64,000 nt of DNA from a bacterium D16-56 (GTDB lineage: Bacteria; Bacillota; Clostridia; Lachnospirales; Lachnospiraceae), in the NCBI GenBank assembly GCA_003611875.1, contig RAYY01000014.1:37364-101363 (forward strand), written 5' to 3'. Below, piece by piece: positions 10,251-18,179 of this stretch. A program made the position numbers and the translations under genes. Below the pieces are notes generated by a model, which was not told the DNA's origin, ran no database searches, and was given only the letters and a program-made list of their open reading frames with translations. Each line of letters starts with the position of its first letter. Position 1 is the stretch's first letter.

Positions 10251-10729
10251 GCCGTCTCCTCCGTATTTTCGGCATCCTTATCCTCTGCCCTGGCTTTCCG
10301 TCTGCCGCCCCTGGCTCCCTTTGCCTTTTCGCTCTCACTCCCTTCCAGTCCTTCGGCCTCATCTTCCATGCCTGGCCCTTCTGTTCCCTGATCTTCTGTC
10401 CCTAATCCTTCAAGTTCCGCATCTTCCCATCCCGGTTCTCCCGTATTCTGGCCGCTGCCATATGCCACCGCTTCTCCGTCTCCACTGCTTTCCCCGGTCC
10501 CCAGTCCTTCCTCTCCGGATTCTTCCGCCACAGATACAAACCTGGCAAGGCACCGTCCCTTTTCATCCTCTCCAGGCATAAAGGACACGGTCTGACCGTC
10601 ACGGAGCTTCTTAAATCCTTCCCTCTGAATCTCCGAATAATGGACGAAATAATCCATGCCCTCCTCATCCGTAATAAATCCGAAACCCTTTCTCACATCA
10701 AACCACTTTACAATTCCTCTCATTTCCAT
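10247..10729 (-). CDS. Cold-shock-domain RNA-binding protein with long charged tail
   Basis: A 160-residue protein. The start is ATG 10729 ([12 protein letters not shown]), with GAGAGGAG 10 bases upstream; the open frame continues upstream without a ribosome site. Residues 1-70 are a classical cold-shock domain with RNP1 KGFGFIT and RNP2-like YFVHYSEI. Residues ~75-160 form an acidic Gly/Glu tail ending in a basic-acidic patch ([18 protein letters not shown]), absent from ordinary ~66-residue Csp proteins. Csp proteins bind RNA or single-stranded DNA and can act as transcription antiterminators. The gene follows an S1-type gene and a leader terminator, so a role in antitermination within the element is a reasonable inference. 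Confidence 0.8.
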   Translation of the reverse strand: MEMRGIVKWFDVRKGFGFITDEEGMDYFVHYSEIQREGFKKLRDGQTVSFMPGEDEKGRCLARFVSVAEESGEEGLGTGESSGDGEAVAYGSGQNTGEPGWEDAELEGLGTEDQGTEGPGMEDEAEGLEGSESEKAKGARGGRRKARAEDKDAENTEETA

Positions 10730-10850
10730 ATGACAAGTTCTCCTCTCAAAAATTATTTTATTGTTAAATTTCGTTTTCTGCTTCACTACACAGAAAAAGA
10801 CAGATTTTCCAAACCCCATAAGTCCCGAAAAACCTGCCCTTTCCCTAATC

Positions 10851-11729
10851 TTATCCCCGCTTAATAATCCTGGTAATGATCCCTTCGGCCACCTCCCTCT
10901 CCTCATTGATCCTGGTCACCAGAAATCCCACTTCATCCCCCTGCCCAGGCAGACTTGCCGTGTTGCAGGAGTGGGCCACCGCATTGACCCGGCAGTTCAG
11001 GCAGAGAAAGAAGGTTCCCCGGTAAACATCTGTCACCTTCCCCACATACTTCCCCTGCTTCTTAAGCCGCATTAGGTTCTCCTTATTGACATTGGCCTTA
11101 GCTTCCCTGGCGCTGACCTCCACCTTCATGGCCTCAACCGAATCCCCGGAAATCTTCTTTACCATGACATTCACCACATCCCCTGTGGCAAACTTCTCAT
11201 TGGCATCCGACAGCCATTCCCAGGTCATATCCCTAGCCTTTAAAGAACACTCAATGCCAAACACCTCCAGCCGGACCGCCTTGGGAGCCACGGCGATCAC
11301 CCTGGCCTCCACCACACGCCCCGGCATGATCATAGGCGGTCCGTCCTGGGAAGGCAGATAGAACTGCTGCCGCTTCCGAAGCATAGCCTCCCTCCTGGAA
11401 GCCGCCACACTGCCGGTTCCCTCGTCCAGATCCCGGACAATAAAGTCCAGTTCCGCCCCCAGCATGTTGTTGGCAAGCCTGGTCTGCCGGTTCACCAGAT
11501 CAGAGTTTTCCCTTCCGTCCCCTTCCAGGTTAATCATCATCTCCTCCATAGGAATCAGAACCCGGCAGCCTTTGTAGTAGATCACAGCCACCACCCAGCC
11601 GCCCTCCAGCCTCTCAATCCCGCTTAAAGGCCCGGACAGAATCTTCCTTGTCCTCTGGGCATTCATCAACTCATGCCACACCAGCTCATCCTGGTTCTTC
11701 GCCTCTGCCGCAGCGCCCCCTGCGTCCAC
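10851..11729 (-). CDS. S1-domain-type RNA-binding protein (5' end interrupted by in-frame TAG)
   Basis: About 292 residues from GTG 11729. Residues ~140-210 ([20 protein letters not shown] ... [14 protein letters not shown]) and ~225-290 ([19 protein letters not shown] ... [14 protein letters not shown]) look like two S1/OB-type RNA-binding modules. The best ribosome site and ATG lie further upstream (AAAGGTGGT then ATG 11822, reading MPMKEESKSRVAVGV), in the same frame, but TAG at 11775-11777 separates them from the rest. Translation must therefore reinitiate (GTG 11729 or a later Met), read through TAG, or the gene is damaged. It follows a strong promoter and a leader terminator, and precedes the cold-shock gene. 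Confidence 0.65.
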   Translation of the reverse strand: MDAGGAAAEAKNQDELVWHELMNAQRTRKILSGPLSGIERLEGGWVVAVIYYKGCRVLIPMEEMMINLEGDGRENSDLVNRQTRLANNMLGAELDFIVRDLDEGTGSVAASRREAMLRKRQQFYLPSQDGPPMIMPGRVVEARVIAVAPKAVRLEVFGIECSLKARDMTWEWLSDANEKFATGDVVNVMVKKISGDSVEAMKVEVSAREAKANVNKENLMRLKKQGKYVGKVTDVYRGTFFLCLNCRVNAVAHSCNTASLPGQGDEVGFLVTRINEEREVAEGIITRIIKRG

Positions 11730-11880
11730 AGTCAGAATCCCCGCCGGACGGCTCCTGGAGCGTACAACGCCTTCCTACACTCCCACCGCCACACGGCTTT
11801 TACTTTCTTCCTTCATGGGCATACCACCTTTCTTTTTTTCATTCCGATTCCCCGGATTCTCCAAAAACTGCCTGAAAACA

Positions 11881-11911
11881 CAAAAAGAGCAGCCCTATGA
11901 AAAGCTGCTCT
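11881..11911 (-). terminator. Leader terminator (attenuator) before S1-type gene
   Basis: Minus-strand AGAGCAGC (11904-11911), a 10-base loop and GCTGCTCT (11886-11893) are followed by TTTTTGTG. It sits about 35 bases after the minus-10 and about 60 bases before the first ATG, so it should stop transcription of the S1/cold-shock operon unless antiterminated. Confidence 0.7.
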
Positions 11912-11946
11912 CCGTGAACCCGTTGATTCAGAAATCTGATGATACC

Positions 11947-11975
11947 ATTATAAAACATTTGAAATTGCAAGTCAA
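11947..11975 (-). promoter_or_regulatory. Strong sigma-A promoter of S1/cold-shock operon
   Basis: Minus-35 TTGACT (11970-11975), 17-bp spacer, minus-10 TATAAT (11947-11952) on the minus strand. A 40-base stretch around it is 36/40 identical to the promoter at 60352-60380. Confidence 0.85.
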
Positions 11976-11979
11976 TTCT

Positions 11980-12470
11980 TCAGGAAATGCAATGTGGTTT
12001 CATTTCGGTTCCAATTTCGTCCCATTTTACCTACAGCCTATAATTTCTCTGAATTGCAGCCTCCTACCTGTGCAAAAAAGATAATTCGATGTTGATTAGC
12101 AGCAATACAATCAATACATAAACGACCATGCTTTTCATATCTAAATATTGCTTCATGGAAGCTTGTCCAAAATCCTGCAGAACTTTAACAAACATACCAC
12201 AGACTATACCTATAGCCGCAAAACCATTCGTTCTCAATCTGCTATAGCACTTTTTATGTAATAAGAAAGTCTGCATATAAAAGTATATTATGAGTCATAA
12301 CATCTGGTATATTGTAAACATTTCAACGGGCCAGTGAAAAGGGAAGCATATCATAGTTTCAAATACAGTGCCACACAAAGCTATCGAAATAATATTCTTT
12401 TTCATGTTTAATATGGTCTGGATAAAATTCTCCTTTCTCTTTACCCTTTTCTTTTTTATAGTAAACAATC
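11980..12470. other. AT-rich stretch with only weak small ORFs
   Basis: This region is clearly richer in A and T than its neighbours. The minus strand has a 70-codon frame (12064-12276, with one hydrophobic segment MVVYVLIVLLLINIELSFL) and a 36-codon frame starting near 12405 (MKKNIISIALCGTV). Neither has a convincing ribosome site and neither is recognised. They may be remnants of a small membrane-protein locus such as an agr-like system, but nothing confirms this. Confidence 0.35.
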
Positions 12471-12519
12471 TTTATAAACTTCAGCTAACAAATCCCTAAA
12501 CAATTTCTAACATTTAGGA
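12471..12519 (-). promoter_or_regulatory. 11-bp phased direct repeats (GTTTAG/GTTAG boxes), site 1
   Basis: On the plus strand CTAACAAATCC, CTAAACAATTT and CTAACATTTAG follow each other with exact 11-bp phasing, with weaker copies to the left. Similar arrays occur at 30841, 38900 and 43996. Phased 11-bp direct repeats are typical of OmpR/PhoB-family binding sites. Confidence 0.5.
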
Positions 12520-12592
12520 GAAACCTATATATCCATATTTTGATAGCATTAAAATCCCCTCAGTCTTCCCACCCCTTTTAACCTCACGAAAA

Positions 12593-12615
12593 GAGCAGCC
12601 CATAAAAGACTGCTC
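12593..12615 (-). terminator. Rho-independent terminator
   Basis: Minus-strand GAGCAG (12610-12615) pairs with CTGCTC (12593-12598) and is followed by TTTTCG. It lies just downstream of the ORF8-like regulator. Confidence 0.6.
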
Positions 12616-12639
12616 CCAAATCGTACCACGATAAAACTA

Positions 12640-12855
12640 TCACTGCTGTTTCTTCCCAGACTTCATAGCCTTCTCCAAACAAAATCCTTGGATACAGCCT
12701 AAAAACGTAATCGAAAGCTCCTGATAAAGATCCTCACAAAATCTTCCGCCTACCATAGAACGGCTGATGAGCAAAGGACGATACTGCAAAAATAGTTCCT
12801 CCATTGCTTTCAGATCTCCAGTTTTGGCCCAATACAACAATTCCTCCGTATTCAT
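12640..12855 (-). CDS. Tn916 ORF8-like helix-turn-helix regulator
   Basis: A 71-residue protein starting at ATG 12855 (MNTEELLYWAKTGDLKAMEELF). Its ATGA overlaps the stop of the sigma-like gene. The N-terminal tract and the CEDLYQELSITFLGCIQ tract resemble the small HTH_16/sigma-region-2-like ORF8 of Tn916-family elements. In such elements this pair of genes controls conjugation and excision genes. A terminator follows directly, and no xis or int gene is next to it. Confidence 0.65.
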   Translation of the reverse strand: MNTEELLYWAKTGDLKAMEELFLQYRPLLISRSMVGGRFCEDLYQELSITFLGCIQGFCLEKAMKSGKKQQ

Positions 12856-13277
12856 TCTTTCTCCCACCCTTTCTTCATCTTCTTACGGGCATACGAATAG
12901 GAGGAGGCAATCTTTTCCGCCTTTTCACCCATCACTATTCCAATCTCCGCAAAAGTAAATCCCCGGTACACTTTCGCAAACACCACCAGAACCTCAAAAT
13001 CCGTCAGACAGGAAAACGCCGTCCACAAAGGCTCCCCCAGACAGACTCTCATACTGGTCTTGATCATCTCTGCCTCCCAGGGCATCTCCTCCGGCGCTTT
13101 CACCAATGCCGTCTCCACTTCCTCCCCTGTCTCCTCTTTAGAATACAACGGTTCCACTTCTGCCGGCACTTCCATCCTCTCCCATCTCTGCTGCTTCTTT
13201 ATATAATCCCTCTTAGAGCGCTTCAGTGCTTTCTCCACATACCTGGTAAAACTGCCCTTTATAACATCTTCATTCAT
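12852..13277 (-). CDS. Tn916 ORF7-like sigma-factor-type regulator
   Basis: A 141-residue protein with a GGAGG 8 bases before ATG 13277. Residues ~105-140 (GFTFAEIGIVMGEKAEKIASSYSYARKKMKK) form a region-4-like helix-turn-helix, preceded by a charged N-terminus (YVEKALKRSKRDYIKKQQRWER). Size, domain and order (ORF7-like then ORF8-like, divergent XRE gene on the other side) match the regulatory module of Tn916-type conjugative transposons. It probably directs RNA polymerase to element promoters. Confidence 0.7.
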   Translation of the reverse strand: MNEDVIKGSFTRYVEKALKRSKRDYIKKQQRWERMEVPAEVEPLYSKEETGEEVETALVKAPEEMPWEAEMIKTSMRVCLGEPLWTAFSCLTDFEVLVVFAKVYRGFTFAEIGIVMGEKAEKIASSYSYARKKMKKGWEKE

Positions 13278-13390
13278 TCCTTACCCTCCGGTCTTTAAAA
13301 TTTTCTAAATTCCGAAAAGGCAGGCGGCCCTCTGCACCAGATAAGATATCTTCCCTTTTTAATAAGGGTATATAGTATCAGTTGAAAAAT

Positions 13391-13421
13391 AAAAAAGGAA
13401 CAGCACCATACCGTTCCTTTT
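13391..13421. terminator. Bidirectional terminator-like hairpin between sigma-like and XRE genes
   Basis: AAAAGGAAC (13393-13401) and GTTCCTTTT (13413-13421) form a perfect stem with A/T runs on both sides. For transcripts leaving the divergent XRE region leftwards, it would lie in the leader of the sigma-like gene and could act as an attenuator. Confidence 0.6.
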
Positions 13422-13500
13422 AGCAAACCATTCTGATATTGTTGTGTATCCCCTTTACTTTCCCTGGGAAAGCAGCTTTTCTCCCTAATACATATACCTC

Positions 13501-13532
13501 ACTATAATCACCAATAAATTGGTGATTATAGT
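13501..13532. promoter_or_regulatory. Perfect 32-bp palindrome, probable XRE operator
   Basis: Two 15-base arms (ACTATAATCACCAAT and its exact reverse complement) are separated by AA. It lies 52 bases before the XRE start, in the divergent promoter region, and contains TATAAT-like hexamers in both directions. It is the expected place for autoregulation and for control of the sigma-like gene. Confidence 0.75.
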
Positions 13533-13583
13533 TTATATCTAATTTCCCATTTACCAATTACACTTAAGGAGAGGTGATACCAC

Positions 13584-13907
13584 ATGAAAAGTCCAGATCA
13601 TCAGCTGGGCTATCGGCTCAAGGCGGCCCGGATAGCCAAAAATCTGACACAAGAAAAACTTGCAGAAGCCATTGACGTTTCTGCCACATACATAGCAGAG
13701 ATTGAAAACAAACGGACCATCCCCAGCGCTGCCGTCCTGATCTCCCTTTGCAGATACCTGAATGTTTCCATAGATGACATTATTTTCCAGACAGAATCTG
13801 ACTCCGCAAAAAGCATTACCAGATTGCTGTCTGAGTGTAGTGAAAAACAGCTTCAGTTTATTCAAGCCATGATAGAGACCATGCTCCAGGTCGGACTGCA
13901 CGAATAA
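13584..13907 (+). CDS. XRE-family repressor (Tn916 ORF9 position)
   Basis: A 107-residue protein, one of only two clear plus-strand genes. ATG 13584 follows AAGGAGAGGTG. Residues ~9-65 are a classical HTH_3 domain (LGYRLKAARIAKNLTQEKLAEAI ... YIAEIENKRTIPSAAVL). The C-terminal 40 residues are helical and probably mediate dimerisation. It is divergent from the sigma-like pair, as ORF9 is from ORF7/8 in Tn916-type elements, and a perfect palindrome lies between them. It probably represses transfer functions. Confidence 0.85.
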   Translation: MKSPDHQLGYRLKAARIAKNLTQEKLAEAIDVSATYIAEIENKRTIPSAAVLISLCRYLNVSIDDIIFQTESDSAKSITRLLSECSEKQLQFIQAMIETMLQVGLHE

Positions 13908-14011
13908 CTCCCCCTGATATAGTTTTAATCCCCCAACTTCTCTTTACCTTCTCCCTTTCTTCTCCAAGGCACTCTTTTTCCCTTACAGATTTCTGAAATA
14001 TTCTTTAACAA

Positions 14012-14041
14012 AAAAGCAGCCTAAAAATCCCGGCTGCTTTT
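14012..14041. terminator. Bidirectional terminator between converging genes
   Basis: AAAAGCAGCC (14012-14021) and GGCTGCTTTT (14032-14041) form a 10-bp stem with A/T runs on both sides. It serves the XRE gene (+) and the winged-helix gene (-). Confidence 0.75.
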
Positions 14042-14082
14042 ATCCAACTCCACGATCTGACAATATTCCAACTGTCATTCCC

Positions 14083-14400
14083 CTATTTTCTAAATTTATA
14101 TCCCCTCCCACGAATGGTAATAATAAAATCCGTTCTCCCAGAATAAGCCTCCAGTTTTTTTCGTATCCTGGATATGGTTATCTCGACCGTATGATAATCC
14201 ACCCGTTCCCCATCCTCTGTGATCTGCTCATAGATCTGTCTTTTAGAGAATACCTGCCCCTGATATTTTAAGAGCAAATATAAAAGCTGAAACTCACGGT
14301 TAGTCAAAGGGATCTCTTCTCCAAAATAATATACTGTCTGCTCCAGAGGATTTATCTTTAAATTCTGGTATTCCAATCCATCCATTTCCTTTTTCAACAT
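14083..14400 (-). CDS. Stand-alone OmpR-type winged-helix DNA-binding protein
   Basis: A 105-residue protein with GGAGGAG just before ATG 14400. Practically the whole chain is a Trans_reg_C domain: PLTNREFQLLYLLLKYQGQVFSKRQIYEQI, the recognition helix region VDYHTVEITISRIRKKLE, and the hairpin IITIRGRGYKF. There is no receiver domain, so it cannot be a phosphorylated response regulator. It lies between the regulatory module and the cargo. It could bind the 11-bp phased repeats found at four loci; the response regulator at 28.4 kb is the alternative. Confidence 0.75.
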   Translation of the reverse strand: MLKKEMDGLEYQNLKINPLEQTVYYFGEEIPLTNREFQLLYLLLKYQGQVFSKRQIYEQITEDGERVDYHTVEITISRIRKKLEAYSGRTDFIITIRGRGYKFRK

Positions 14401-14688
14401 GCTACTCCTCCATTGATCTTATACAGCCCCTTCCCCCAAATGATACTGTCTTCCATTATCAAGAATATAGATAACATCTATTTCTACAAAATTCCATTTT
14501 CTCTCAGCCATTCCGTAATTACACCTATATTCAGAAATTTACAGTCAGGCCGCTGGCAGACTCTATTGTTCCTCCAATACCATAACAAAGCAGATTAACC
14601 CTCTGAAATAGAATTCTCTCCAGATAATGAATCATATGCGAGCCGGAATCCCAAATGAGACCCGGCTCCTTTTACCGTTTTTTCAGGC

Positions 14689-15432
14689 TTACTGCTCCAG
14701 CCCAAGTCCTGACACCCAGTTTCTGACATCTTCCTCTGATACACCGGAACTAAAACGTATTCCCTCCTGCCAGTCCCCGCCTCCCGCTTTTTCTTCCAGA
14801 AGTTCTCCGCTTTCTCCAAAGCCGGAGCTGGCGGAAGTACAGAACGGGATCACGGTTTTTCCGGCAAAGTCATTCGTTTCCACAAAACTGTCTACCGGCC
14901 ATGCGGCGATTCCCCACCATATGGGATATCCGATAAACACGGTTTCATATACATCCCAGTCCTCCACTTCCACAGATACCAGTTCCACATTCCGCTGCTC
15001 CTCATTCTCATGCTCCCTGCTTACCCGGCTGTCAGCATTGGTGTAATTCAGATCATCACTGGTATAGGGATTTACAGGCTCCAGTTCAAATAAGTCGGCT
15101 CCCATTTCATCAGCGATCACATTCGCCACATCTTCTGTGTGTCCGCTTGCAGAATAATAGACAACCAGTGTTTTTCCTCCCTGGGGCGCATCCTTCTTTG
15201 CGCTCTCTGATTCAATGGCAATGCTTGTACCTGTTTTTTCCAGGGCTCCTTCTGTTTCGCCACCATTTCCTCCTGTCTCAGACGCATTTGTACTCTTTTC
15301 TTCCTGTACCGCTGCAGCACCCTGGGGTTCTCTGTTTTGGTCAGACGGCGTGTCCGAATTTCCACAGCCAGACAAGATACCAATAGCCATTACTCCTGCC
15401 GTCATCGCTACAATCCATTTATTTGCTTTCAT
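14689..15432 (-). CDS. Flavodoxin lipoprotein
   Basis: A 247-residue predicted lipoprotein. ATG 15432 is preceded by AGGAGG at 7 bases; the codon before it is a TTG. The lipobox is LSGC (residues ~20-23). An Asn/Ser/Glu-rich linker leads to a flavodoxin_4-type domain from residue ~85: phosphate loop VVYYSASGHTEDVAN, then VFIGYPIWWGIAAWPV and KTVIPFCTSASSG. Flavodoxins carry FMN for one- or two-electron transfer and are normally cytoplasmic; this one should sit on the outer face of the membrane. It is the last gene of the operon that begins at 19898. Confidence 0.82.
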   Translation of the reverse strand: MKANKWIVAMTAGVMAIGILSGCGNSDTPSDQNREPQGAAAVQEEKSTNASETGGNGGETEGALEKTGTSIAIESESAKKDAPQGGKTLVVYYSASGHTEDVANVIADEMGADLFELEPVNPYTSDDLNYTNADSRVSREHENEEQRNVELVSVEVEDWDVYETVFIGYPIWWGIAAWPVDSFVETNDFAGKTVIPFCTSASSGFGESGELLEEKAGGGDWQEGIRFSSGVSEEDVRNWVSGLGLEQ

Positions 15433-15534
15433 CAATCTTCCTCCTCTTATACAAAACCTTTCATCAAAATATGCTTATGCGGAAGCCAGTCACATGTTTT
15501 CCTGTCAGATTTCCCGCCTCCCGGAACAGACTTT

Positions 15535-17160
15535 CTAATATTCATAATCCGGAACCAAAATAGAGAGAAGTTCCTGATCATGATGATAAACAAGTTCCGG
15601 CTCCACATCCAAAAGCATGGTTGCCCCGCTTTCTCTGGTATAAGGCTCCCATTCCGGGATTTTGCCTGCCCCTGGTCTCCCTGTCCTGGCAAAGTTTATC
15701 CATGCCTGGCTTACCTGCTCTGCCAGCTCCTGCTCTTCCCCGCTGCCGCTTACACGTTGAAACACATAAGGAATCTCGGCTCCATGGTAGGAATTGCCGT
15801 AGGTAAACACATAAGCATAGACCGGAGCCGCCTTCTGATCTGCCTTGTGGGACATAATCTTTAAAAGCGGCAGACGAATGGTTGTGGTATCTACCTGTTC
15901 CGCTGTCAGTTCCGTCTTATCCGGGTACGCTTCGCGGAGTGCCGTCTCCAGTTCTTTTGTAGGCTCTATAGGAGCCGTCTCAAAAAAACCGCTCCATTCG
16001 TTTAAATTGCTGCCGATTAAAAGTGGTATATCCGCTCCCGCCTCCGCAAAGGAATCCTCTGTCACCGGGTTTGTGGGAAGGAAATCTCCATCCACCACTG
16101 GTTCCCAGTCCATAGAATAGCCGCCGCCCAGGGCTGCCGGAAGTTTCAGCTCTTCCCCTGTTTCCTGGAGGGCCTCCATGGCCGCTGTTTCCAACTCCTC
16201 TACGGGAACCGTCTGAATATCTTCAATATTATCCTCCGTAATATCCAGTCTTTTAAGGATATGTTCGGTCAGCCTTGTACTGGCCTCCTGGCTGTTGAAA
16301 ATAACTCCCATGGTCTCCGTAGCGCCGCTCTGAACAATCCCCTTATGGAACAGTCCTTCCGCATAGGGAGAAGTCATCAGAGCCAGAACCTTTGCGCCGC
16401 CGCCCGACTGTCCAAATACGGTTACATTGTCAGGATCACCTCCAAACGCCTCGATATTATCCTGAATCCATTCTAGGGAATCCACGATATCCCGGATTCC
16501 TACATTGGCGGAATCCTTATATTTCTCCCCATAGGCAGACAGGTCCAGGTAGCCTAACACATTGAGCCGATGGTTCACCGAAACCACCACCACGTCCCCG
16601 CTGCGGCTTAAATTTTCACCGTCATATCCCTCCTCATTGGCAGAACCGGTGGAAAAACCGCCGCCGTGAAGCCATACCATGACCGGGCGTTTTTCTCCGT
16701 CATTTACACCGGGCGTCCAGATATTCAGATTCTGGCTGTTATTGTCTGTGCCATCCTGATTTCCTGCCTGCCCCAGACCGGAAATTGCTCCCTGGGGAGA
16801 GATGGGGCCATAGGAATCTGCTATACGTATCCCTTCCCAGGCTGTCACCTCCGCCGCAGGGACAAATCGTTCCTCCGCCTGGGCATAGGGAATACCAAGA
16901 TACCGGGAGATACCATCCTCATCGGTTCCCTGTACCAGACCAGCCGTAGTCTGCACCACAGTCCCCCCGTTTTCATTTTCTTCTGAAGCCGTATTTGCTT
17001 CATCGGCAGTTTCTTCTGTAGGTTCTGCCTGCCCTCTGCTTTCCGTCTGCTGTATACTTTCCGTCTGTCCTGCGGCAGTATTGGTTTTGCCACAGGCCGT
17101 CAGGCTAAAAGCCATGGCCCCGGCCAGTGCAGCCGCAAGTATTTGTTTTCTCTTTCTCAT
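15535..17160 (-). CDS. Type-B carboxylesterase lipoprotein
   Basis: A 541-residue lipoprotein starting MRKRKQILAAALAGAMAF with lipobox LTAC. It is a full-length carboxylesterase/para-nitrobenzyl esterase: oxyanion-hole loop WLHGGGFSTGSA, nucleophile elbow FGQSGGGAKVLAL (usual GESAG is GQSGG here), and catalytic His in SYHGAEIPYVF. Family members hydrolyse carboxylic esters. As a surface lipoprotein it probably acts on extracellular or envelope esters. It lies between another hydrolase and a flavodoxin lipoprotein, in one operon. Confidence 0.85.
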   Translation of the reverse strand: MRKRKQILAAALAGAMAFSLTACGKTNTAAGQTESIQQTESRGQAEPTEETADEANTASEENENGGTVVQTTAGLVQGTDEDGISRYLGIPYAQAEERFVPAAEVTAWEGIRIADSYGPISPQGAISGLGQAGNQDGTDNNSQNLNIWTPGVNDGEKRPVMVWLHGGGFSTGSANEEGYDGENLSRSGDVVVVSVNHRLNVLGYLDLSAYGEKYKDSANVGIRDIVDSLEWIQDNIEAFGGDPDNVTVFGQSGGGAKVLALMTSPYAEGLFHKGIVQSGATETMGVIFNSQEASTRLTEHILKRLDITEDNIEDIQTVPVEELETAAMEALQETGEELKLPAALGGGYSMDWEPVVDGDFLPTNPVTEDSFAEAGADIPLLIGSNLNEWSGFFETAPIEPTKELETALREAYPDKTELTAEQVDTTTIRLPLLKIMSHKADQKAAPVYAYVFTYGNSYHGAEIPYVFQRVSGSGEEQELAEQVSQAWINFARTGRPGAGKIPEWEPYTRESGATMLLDVEPELVYHHDQELLSILVPDYEY

Positions 17161-17182
17161 GATTCTAACCTTCCTCTCTGCC

Positions 17183-18127
17183 CTATGATTCATGTTCGCC
17201 AAAGAGCCATCCCATGATCTCGCTGTCTCTGCTAAACAGTCCTGCGCCTCCGCCATGCTGATTTTTCATGCCTTTGTCTGTAAAGTAAGCCCCAGGTTTT
17301 ATATCCAGCACCACGAAACGGTCTATTTCTGTTTCCGAAAGCCCTTCTGCTTCATAAAGACTGCGTATCTCCCTATATGCCCTGTCAAATGGTTCCGATC
17401 CATAATATTCGTCCGATTCCCCGGTCACAAAGTATACCGGAGTTTTGGCCCCTGCAATTGTCTGGTATCCTCCGTCCCACCGGGAGCTGCACATCAGCGC
17501 TGCCGTATAAAGTTCCGGGCGCCTGTCAAGCACCAGGGAAAGGGTTTCTCCGCCGCCGGAATACCCGCTAATATAGACCTGTTCCCTTTGAACATTGTAG
17601 TGTTCCAGAAAATACTCGGTCAGCGCAATCGTTTTTCTGGCAGATGTTTCACCCCAATCCTCCAGCTGCGGCGCAAGGATGATCATATCTTTCCGGTAAT
17701 TTTGTGCTTCAAACCCAAATTCCTCTGTCCGAAGGTTCATGGCAGATCCCTGAAAGTAAAGCCCCTGATAGCCGGGAAGGGTAATGTAAAGGCTGTATGC
17801 CTTGCCGCCGTCATATCCGTCAGGAATAAAAACGCAGTAATGGATATCGCCCAGTTCATGGGAATGCAGTACGCTGTCCACCACAAAATCACGGTAATTT
17901 TCCGTACCTTCCGTTACATAGCTACTGTCTCGCTCTCCCAACTCCCCGCCTTCCTCCATTCTCTCTGTTTCCGGTATATGTTTCCCTGCCCCTGTTTCCG
18001 TTTTCTCTGTCATTTCTACTGAAATCTCACTTTTTGCCTCTTTTGCGGCATCATCTCCCCCATAGGCGCCAACACATCCTGTCAATGTCAAGAGTGTCAG
18101 ACCAAACATCCATGCCTGCCACACCAT
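17183..18127 (-). CDS. Alpha/beta-hydrolase (PHB-depolymerase/feruloyl-esterase-like) lipoprotein
   Basis: A 314-residue protein with lipobox LTGC near residues 15-18. The nucleophile elbow is YISGYSGGGETLSLVL; VFIPDGYDGGKAYSLYITLPG is the N-terminal strand region typical of esterase_phb/prolyl-oligopeptidase-like hydrolases; a plausible acid is in VTGESDEYYG. A catalytic His candidate is NQHGGGAGLF near the C-terminus. It follows the flavodoxin-cupin gene by about 50 bases and precedes the type-B carboxylesterase. Inferred role: extracellular esterase acting together with its neighbours. Confidence 0.75.
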   Translation of the reverse strand: MVWQAWMFGLTLLTLTGCVGAYGGDDAAKEAKSEISVEMTEKTETGAGKHIPETERMEEGGELGERDSSYVTEGTENYRDFVVDSVLHSHELGDIHYCVFIPDGYDGGKAYSLYITLPGYQGLYFQGSAMNLRTEEFGFEAQNYRKDMIILAPQLEDWGETSARKTIALTEYFLEHYNVQREQVYISGYSGGGETLSLVLDRRPELYTAALMCSSRWDGGYQTIAGAKTPVYFVTGESDEYYGSEPFDRAYREIRSLYEAEGLSETEIDRFVVLDIKPGAYFTDKGMKNQHGGGAGLFSRDSEIMGWLFGEHES

Positions 18128-18179
18128 ATCACACCTTCTTTCGGTTTCCTATTCTTCCATCAGTTTTTCTTTTCAAAGT

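Noticed and set aside
12064..12405. agr-like peptide/processing genes
   Set aside because: Two short frames with one hydrophobic stretch and no ribosome sites do not match AgrB or AgrD motifs well enough.
14637..14668. GAGCCGG/CCGGCTC hairpin after the last cargo gene
   Set aside because: The stem is good, but on the minus strand no T run follows, so I do not call it a terminator for the flavodoxin operon.
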